64,000 nt of DNA. Source: Spartobacteria bacterium LR76. GTDB taxonomy: Bacteria > Verrucomicrobiota > Verrucomicrobiia > Chthoniobacterales > Terrimicrobiaceae. The position numbers were made by a program, and so were the translations under genes. Position 1 is the first letter of the stretch. Every line of letters starts with the position of its first letter. The notes under the pieces are model-generated. The model saw only the letters and a list, made by a program, of their open reading frames with translations, had not been told where the DNA came from and ran no database searches. Location of the stretch: contig QAYZ01000016.1 in NCBI GenBank assembly GCA_003054655.1, positions 1,178,001 through 1,242,000 on the forward strand, given 5' to 3'. This document shows, one piece after another, positions 60,379 through 64,000 of the stretch.

Positions 60379-61500
60379 ATGCCTTCCTTACCCCGGGTCA
60401 CGGTTCGCGATATTGCTGAAAAAGCCGGGGTGCACTTTACGACGGTAAGCCTCGCCTTGCGTCAAAGTCCGCGGCTGAAAGCCGCCACGCGGGAAAGAGT
60501 CCTCCAGATCGCGGAATCCATGGGCTATCGCCCCGATCCGATGCTGGCCGCGCTCAATGCCTATCGGAAATCCTGCCGGCCGGCGCATTATCAAGCCACC
60601 ATCGCGTGGATTCATAACTGGCCAAGCCCCGAGCAGCTCTACCGCAATGGAGAGTTCAGCCAGTACTATGCCGGAGCCAGCGAGCGGGCGCAGGAGCGTG
60701 GATACATGATCGAGGAGTTCTGGCTCCGGGAGGCAGGCATGACCGTGGAAAAGCTCCACCGTATCCTGAGAGCCCGCAATATCCAGGGTACGCTGCTGGC
60801 CCCCCAGCCACTGGCCAATATCTATCTCGACCTGCGCTACGACGAACTCTCCGCCGTCGCCTTTGGCTATACCATGCAGCCCGCCGTGCTTGACCTGGTT
60901 TCCAACCATCACGTGCATACCATGAAGCTCCTGCTGCAAAAGGTGCTCGAGCTTGGCTATCGCAGGATCGGCCTCGTCATCCCCAGTGAATGGGATGCCA
61001 AGGTGGAGCACGCCTGGCAGAGCGGCCTGCTGCTCCTGCAAGCCCAGCGACCGGACCTGGCTCGTCTCCCGATTCTCTGGGACATCTGGGACAACGAGGA
61101 AACCAAGGAGCTGGAGGCGTGGACCAAGGAACATCGCCCCGATGTCGTCATCTCGTTTCACACCACAGCCCATCGCCTGCGCTCGATCGGCTACCGTGTC
61201 CCCCAGGATATCGGGTTTGCCTGTCCGTTTCTGGATAATAACGATTACTATCTCTCCGGAGTTCACCAGAATGGACGCCTCATCGGACGCAAAGCCGTCG
61301 ACATGGTCGTCGACATGATTCACCGCAGGGAGACCGGCATCCCGGAAACTCCCGTACGCGTCCTCGTCGAGGGAACCTGGCAGCCAGGCAAAACTTTGCA
61401 ACGCCAGGAGCCTGCGTCAGCGAAATCCGAACGTCGAAAGACGGGCCGAATCAAAAAACCAAAGGCGGTCAAGTCGACCGGTCGTAAGCCTCCAAAGTAA
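60379..61500 (+). CDS. LacI family transcriptional regulator (rhamnosidase-linked)
   Basis: This 373-residue regulator has the LacI helix-turn-helix (VTVRDIAEKAGVHFTTVSLALRQSPRLK, about 7-34), a hinge with ERVLQIAESMGYRPDPMLAALNAY, and a ligand-binding domain with the same general pattern as the protein at 44788. The C-terminal 40 residues are an unusual Lys/Arg-rich tail. It lies 136 bases downstream of the GH106 gene. Its end overlaps the convergent dehydrogenase gene by 32 bases. It is a good candidate for a regulator of the TTCTACAA/GAA sites. Confidence 0.92.
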   Translation: MPSLPRVTVRDIAEKAGVHFTTVSLALRQSPRLKAATRERVLQIAESMGYRPDPMLAALNAYRKSCRPAHYQATIAWIHNWPSPEQLYRNGEFSQYYAGASERAQERGYMIEEFWLREAGMTVEKLHRILRARNIQGTLLAPQPLANIYLDLRYDELSAVAFGYTMQPAVLDLVSNHHVHTMKLLLQKVLELGYRRIGLVIPSEWDAKVEHAWQSGLLLLQAQRPDLARLPILWDIWDNEETKELEAWTKEHRPDVVISFHTTAHRLRSIGYRVPQDIGFACPFLDNNDYYLSGVHQNGRLIGRKAVDMVVDMIHRRETGIPETPVRVLVEGTWQPGKTLQRQEPASAKSERRKTGRIKKPKAVKSTGRKPPK

Positions 61501-62518
61501 CGAGATGCGAGGGTGTTTCCCCTCTAAGGAATCTGGCGACATTTTCCAGTGCCTGCTCTCCGCACAGGGGATAAGTGTCGGAGGTCGGCCCTGCGACATG
61601 AGGCGAGAGCAGGATGCCCGGCGTATCCAGGAGGGGTGAGTCCATCGGGAGCGGCTCCCTGTGATAGACATCCAGCGCCACCCGCAGCCGTCCCTCTCTG
61701 GCGCAGTCAATCAAAGCGCACTCATCCACCACCCGCCCCCGCCCGACATTCACAAATACTGCGTCGTCGGCCAGGAGCGCCAGCATCTCACGCGTGACGG
61801 CTCCCTTGGTGCGCTCATTCAATCCCTCGCATTCAATCAGGATGTCCGCACCGGCAAACAGCTCCTCCAGCGACCGGCATCTCCTGACCGAGTATTCATC
61901 ATAGTGGGCTTGAGGCACTCCCTCCGAATAAGCGGAAAGTTCGACATGGTGCGGCTTCAGCATCAGTACAAGCTCGCGAGCAATCGCACCAAAGCCATGA
62001 ATCCCCACCCGCGCGCCGCGAAGCCTTCGCGTCTTCAGATGCCGCATCATTTGCAGCATGTCACGCGGCTCCCGCATCATCGCCGGCCACCCCTGGATGC
62101 CCCGCAGCGAGGCGAGAATCAACAACAAGGCATGCTCGGCCACGGTGTGACTGATCAGGCTTCCCCAGTTGCTCACCAGCAGCCCCTGCTCAATGAAGGC
62201 GCGAGGCACCCGCGGTTTGACTGATCCCGTGATGCTGCACAGGTAGCGCAACGAACTCTCCCCCCACCATTCCAAAGGAAGCGTCGGGCAGCTCCACGCC
62301 GTCACCAGGACGGTCGGGTTCATTTCCCGGAGCATATCCAGCCATCCCTGGCGCGACGACTGCGACACATCCACATGGCTTACTCTCGCAGAGCCCTCCT
62401 GGCCCGGCTTCCATCCAGGCAGGAAGAGATCTCGTTCATACGGCGTCAATACAACGACCACGTGATCGATGGAGGATTTCGCCGCCCGCCATGTTTCTGA
62501 AAGCTCAAGCGTATTCAT
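61469..62518 (-). CDS. D-isomer-specific 2-hydroxyacid dehydrogenase
   Basis: This 349-residue protein has the NAD-binding domain of the family: GARVGIHGFGAIARELVLML (about 182-200), the active-site Arg region VNVGRGRVVDECAL and the catalytic His in LSPHVAGPT. An N-terminal extension of about 60 residues precedes it. It would reduce a 2-keto acid or oxidise a 2-hydroxy acid, perhaps a sugar acid. I chose the ATG at 62518. A TTCTACAA-like site with less conserved centre lies 63 bases upstream, in front of this gene. Confidence 0.85.
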   Translation of the reverse strand: MNTLELSETWRAAKSSIDHVVVVLTPYERDLFLPGWKPGQEGSARVSHVDVSQSSRQGWLDMLREMNPTVLVTAWSCPTLPLEWWGESSLRYLCSITGSVKPRVPRAFIEQGLLVSNWGSLISHTVAEHALLLILASLRGIQGWPAMMREPRDMLQMMRHLKTRRLRGARVGIHGFGAIARELVLMLKPHHVELSAYSEGVPQAHYDEYSVRRCRSLEELFAGADILIECEGLNERTKGAVTREMLALLADDAVFVNVGRGRVVDECALIDCAREGRLRVALDVYHREPLPMDSPLLDTPGILLSPHVAGPTSDTYPLCGEQALENVARFLRGETPSHLVTLEAYDRST

Positions 62519-62580
62519 GCAGGACCGCTCCGAGCCTAGTTCAAGCCGGGATGGGCGTAAACGAATCGCCTCGACGCGTT

Positions 62581-62598
62581 TGTTCTTACTGTCGAATC
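62581..62598 (-). promoter_or_regulatory. degenerate TTTGTTCT/CGAA site upstream of the dehydrogenase gene
   Basis: TTTGTTCTTACTGTCGAA keeps the outer parts of the motif at 62651 (TTnGTTCT and CGAA) but the centre differs. It lies between the divergent dehydrogenase and CBM genes, 63 bases from the first. Confidence 0.3.
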
Positions 62599-62650
62599 TT
62601 CCGGCTTGCACCATCAAGCCCGAGCCGCCCGACGGCTCCGCTCGCCCGCC

Positions 62651-62668
62651 TTCGTTCTACAAAACGAA
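62651..62668 (+). promoter_or_regulatory. palindromic motif TTCGTT-CTACAA-AACGAA
   Basis: Perfect 6-bp arms flank CTACAA. It is the best palindrome of the shared TTCTACAA/GAA set and lies 65 bases before the CBM gene. It may be an operator of one of the two LacI regulators. Confidence 0.5.
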
Positions 62669-62732
62669 TTTCGCCAGGATTGCCCGGAGCTGCATGGCGG
62701 GCTAGATTGCGGGCAGCCCCCTGTCTCCCAAG

Positions 62733-63236
62733 ATGAATACGCCCATCACCCTCGCGGCAGCAGCCCTGCTGGCATCGACCACGCTCCATGCGAATCAACT
62801 GACGAATCCGGGATTCGAATCCGAGTTCCACGAGTGGAAGGTGCAGGAGAAGCAACCTGTATCCTCTGTCACGCAGGAGGCCGCTCGCTCGGGCAGTTCA
62901 GGACTGCACCTCTCCGGCCCCGGAGCGCGCATCGAATCTGAGCGACTGGAGATCCTGCCCGGGCAGAAAGCGACGCTGGAGTTTTGGGCCCGGGCCACAG
63001 CCAATGGCCTCGGCGTCGTCATGCTCGTGCCTTATGGAGGAAACAAGCGTCCGATCCTGAATGAAAAGGCGAACCCGCCAGTAATCGTCGTGGTGAAAAA
63101 ATCCGCGGAATGGGTTCCCTACAAAGTGGAATTTCCCTCTCCCGAGGAAGCCACCTCGATCGGCATATGGATTCGATCCTGGAGCCGTTCCAAAGGCGAG
63201 GCCGACCTCGATGACTTCAGCCTCAAGATCGAATAA
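62733..63236 (+). CDS. secreted CBM4/9-like carbohydrate-binding protein
   Basis: This 167-residue protein has a signal peptide (about 1-20, LAAAALLASTTLHA) and a single CBM4/9-like beta-sandwich: NPGFESEFHEWKVQ, GSSGLHLSGPGARIE, GQKATLEFWARAT and SRSKGEADLDDFSLKI. It looks like the binding domain of the CBM-deacetylase at 47720, but without an enzyme domain. It may bind a sugar for the RhaT transporter encoded next, or keep a polysaccharide near the cell. Confidence 0.8.
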   Translation: MNTPITLAAAALLASTTLHANQLTNPGFESEFHEWKVQEKQPVSSVTQEAARSGSSGLHLSGPGARIESERLEILPGQKATLEFWARATANGLGVVMLVPYGGNKRPILNEKANPPVIVVVKKSAEWVPYKVEFPSPEEATSIGIWIRSWSRSKGEADLDDFSLKIE

Positions 63237-63267
63237 GCCCCCACCCCTGCATTTCTGATCAGCTCCA

Positions 63268-64000
63268 ATGAGCAATCCGATTCTGGGCGTTTTTTATCAC
63301 TGGCTGGGAGGCCTCGCCTCCGCCAGCTTCTACATCCCCTATCGCGGCGTGCAGCGCTGGTCGTGGGAGACTTACTGGCTCGTGGGAGGCGTGTTTAGCT
63401 GGATCATCGCTCCCTGGACCTTTGCGATCCTTTTGATACCCCGCCTCTGGCACGTCATCTCGTCCGCGCCTCCGGGGGCGCTGCTGCTGGCTTATGCTTT
63501 TGGCGTCCTCTGGGGCGTGGGAGGCCTCACGTTCGGCCTGACCATGCGATATCTCGGGATCGCCCTCGGGATGGCGGTGGCTCTGGGCTTTTGCGCTGCG
63601 TTCGGCACATTGATTCCCCCGCTGTTTGAGGGCAGGATGGGAAATATCATCGGCACTCCATCGGGGCAGATGGTCATTCTCGGAGTGCTCGCGTGCCTGG
63701 TCGGCATCGGCATTAGCGGCATGGCCGGCATGTCCAAGGAGCGCGAACTGTCTCCCGAGGAAAAGGCCGCAACCGTGAAGGAGTTTCACTTCACCAAGGG
63801 TATGCTCGTTGCAACCTTCTCCGGTATCATGAGTTCCTGTTTTGCCTTCGGACTCGCGGCGGGAAAACCCATCGGCGATCTCGCCAAAGCCTCGCTCCTC
63901 GAGCATGGAGGAAGCGATCTCTGGCAGAATCTCCCCATCCTCGTCGTCGTGCTTCTGGGCGGGTTTACCACCAACTTTCTCTGGTGCCTTGTCCTGAACT
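63268..64000 (+). CDS. rhaT: L-rhamnose/proton symporter RhaT (partial)
   Basis: The reading frame from the ATG at 63268 begins MSNPILGVFYHWLGGLASASFYIPYRGVQRWSWETYWLVGGVFSWIIAPW, which matches the start of RhaT, a 10-helix symporter that brings L-rhamnose into the cell. About 244 residues are in the window and the rest is beyond the right edge. The AMP of hydrophobic helices continues throughout. It follows the CBM gene by 31 bases in the same direction, so the two may share a transcript. It supports a rhamnose-use role for this region. Confidence 0.9.
   Translation, partial: MSNPILGVFYHWLGGLASASFYIPYRGVQRWSWETYWLVGGVFSWIIAPWTFAILLIPRLWHVISSAPPGALLLAYAFGVLWGVGGLTFGLTMRYLGIALGMAVALGFCAAFGTLIPPLFEGRMGNIIGTPSGQMVILGVLACLVGIGISGMAGMSKERELSPEEKAATVKEFHFTKGMLVATFSGIMSSCFAFGLAAGKPIGDLAKASLLEHGGSDLWQNLPILVVVLLGGFTTNFLWCLVLN

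Noticed and set aside
1-64000. CRISPR arrays, insertion sequences, rRNA genes
   Set aside because: No regularly spaced repeats, transposase genes or rRNA sequence were seen in the window.

Overview
The window is about 64 kb of GC-rich chromosome that fits a Verrucomicrobiota bacterium, probably near the Chthoniobacterales/Terrimicrobium group. The clues are a protein of the 'Verru_Chthon cassette A' type, a PEP-CTERM surface protein, many secreted carbohydrate-active enzymes and LacI-type regulators, and an envelope lipid-trafficking operon. Species assignment is inference; no rRNA is present. Only a partial msrB (left edge) and a partial rhaT (right edge) are cut by the window.

Bases 1-8.1 kb hold housekeeping and signalling genes: msrB (partial), plsY-gpsA for phospholipid precursor synthesis, a three-gene two-component cluster (hybrid histidine kinase, single-domain receiver, receiver-PP2C phosphatase), and a convergent STAS protein that may be the phosphatase's substrate. 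Bases 8.1-19.8 kb are a long minus-strand run: alpha/beta hydrolase, membrane M48 protease, rRNA-type methyltransferase, Mla-like permease/ATPase/MCE protein, lysS, an MFS protein, a LolC/E-like permease, rpsN and a small zinc-ribbon protein.

Bases 19,922-24,271 are a 4.3-kb integrated mobile element bounded by exact 38-bp repeats of the 5' half of a tRNA(CAU) gene. It carries an atypical tyrosine recombinase next to the intact tRNA, a helix-turn-helix protein, a small protein encoded just before rep, a rolling-circle HUH replication initiator with a YxxxY motif, hairpins just upstream of rep, and three unrecognised genes. I see no coat, assembly, mobilisation or resistance gene. Integration restores the tRNA 5' half rather than the usual 3' half, so the native tRNA promoter seems to be stranded at the far end. 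This is the most unusual system in the window.

Bases 24.3-36.6 kb contain a deacetylase lipoprotein, a membrane-anchored acyl-carrier-like protein, a lipoprotein, a GNAT and an SGNH enzyme, a sulfur-assimilation group (SulP, CysK, a sulfate-binding protein, with a coupled zinc hydrolase), two alcohol-dehydrogenase-family genes and a PepSY-type membrane protein.

Bases 36.6-64 kb are devoted to sugars and polysaccharides: xylulokinase, GH78 alpha-L-rhamnosidase with an AraC regulator, DgoK with a sugar isomerase-like protein and an MFS exporter, two LacI regulators, an FAD oxidoreductase, a CBM-deacetylase, an alginate-lyase-family protein, a PEP-CTERM protein, Verru_Chthon A, a GH106-type rhamnosidase, a 2-hydroxyacid dehydrogenase, a small CBM-like protein and RhaT. 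A recurrent motif (TTCTACAA followed by GAA) lies upstream of several of these genes and may mark a local regulon. The gene set suggests uptake and breakdown of rhamnose- and uronate-rich polysaccharides.
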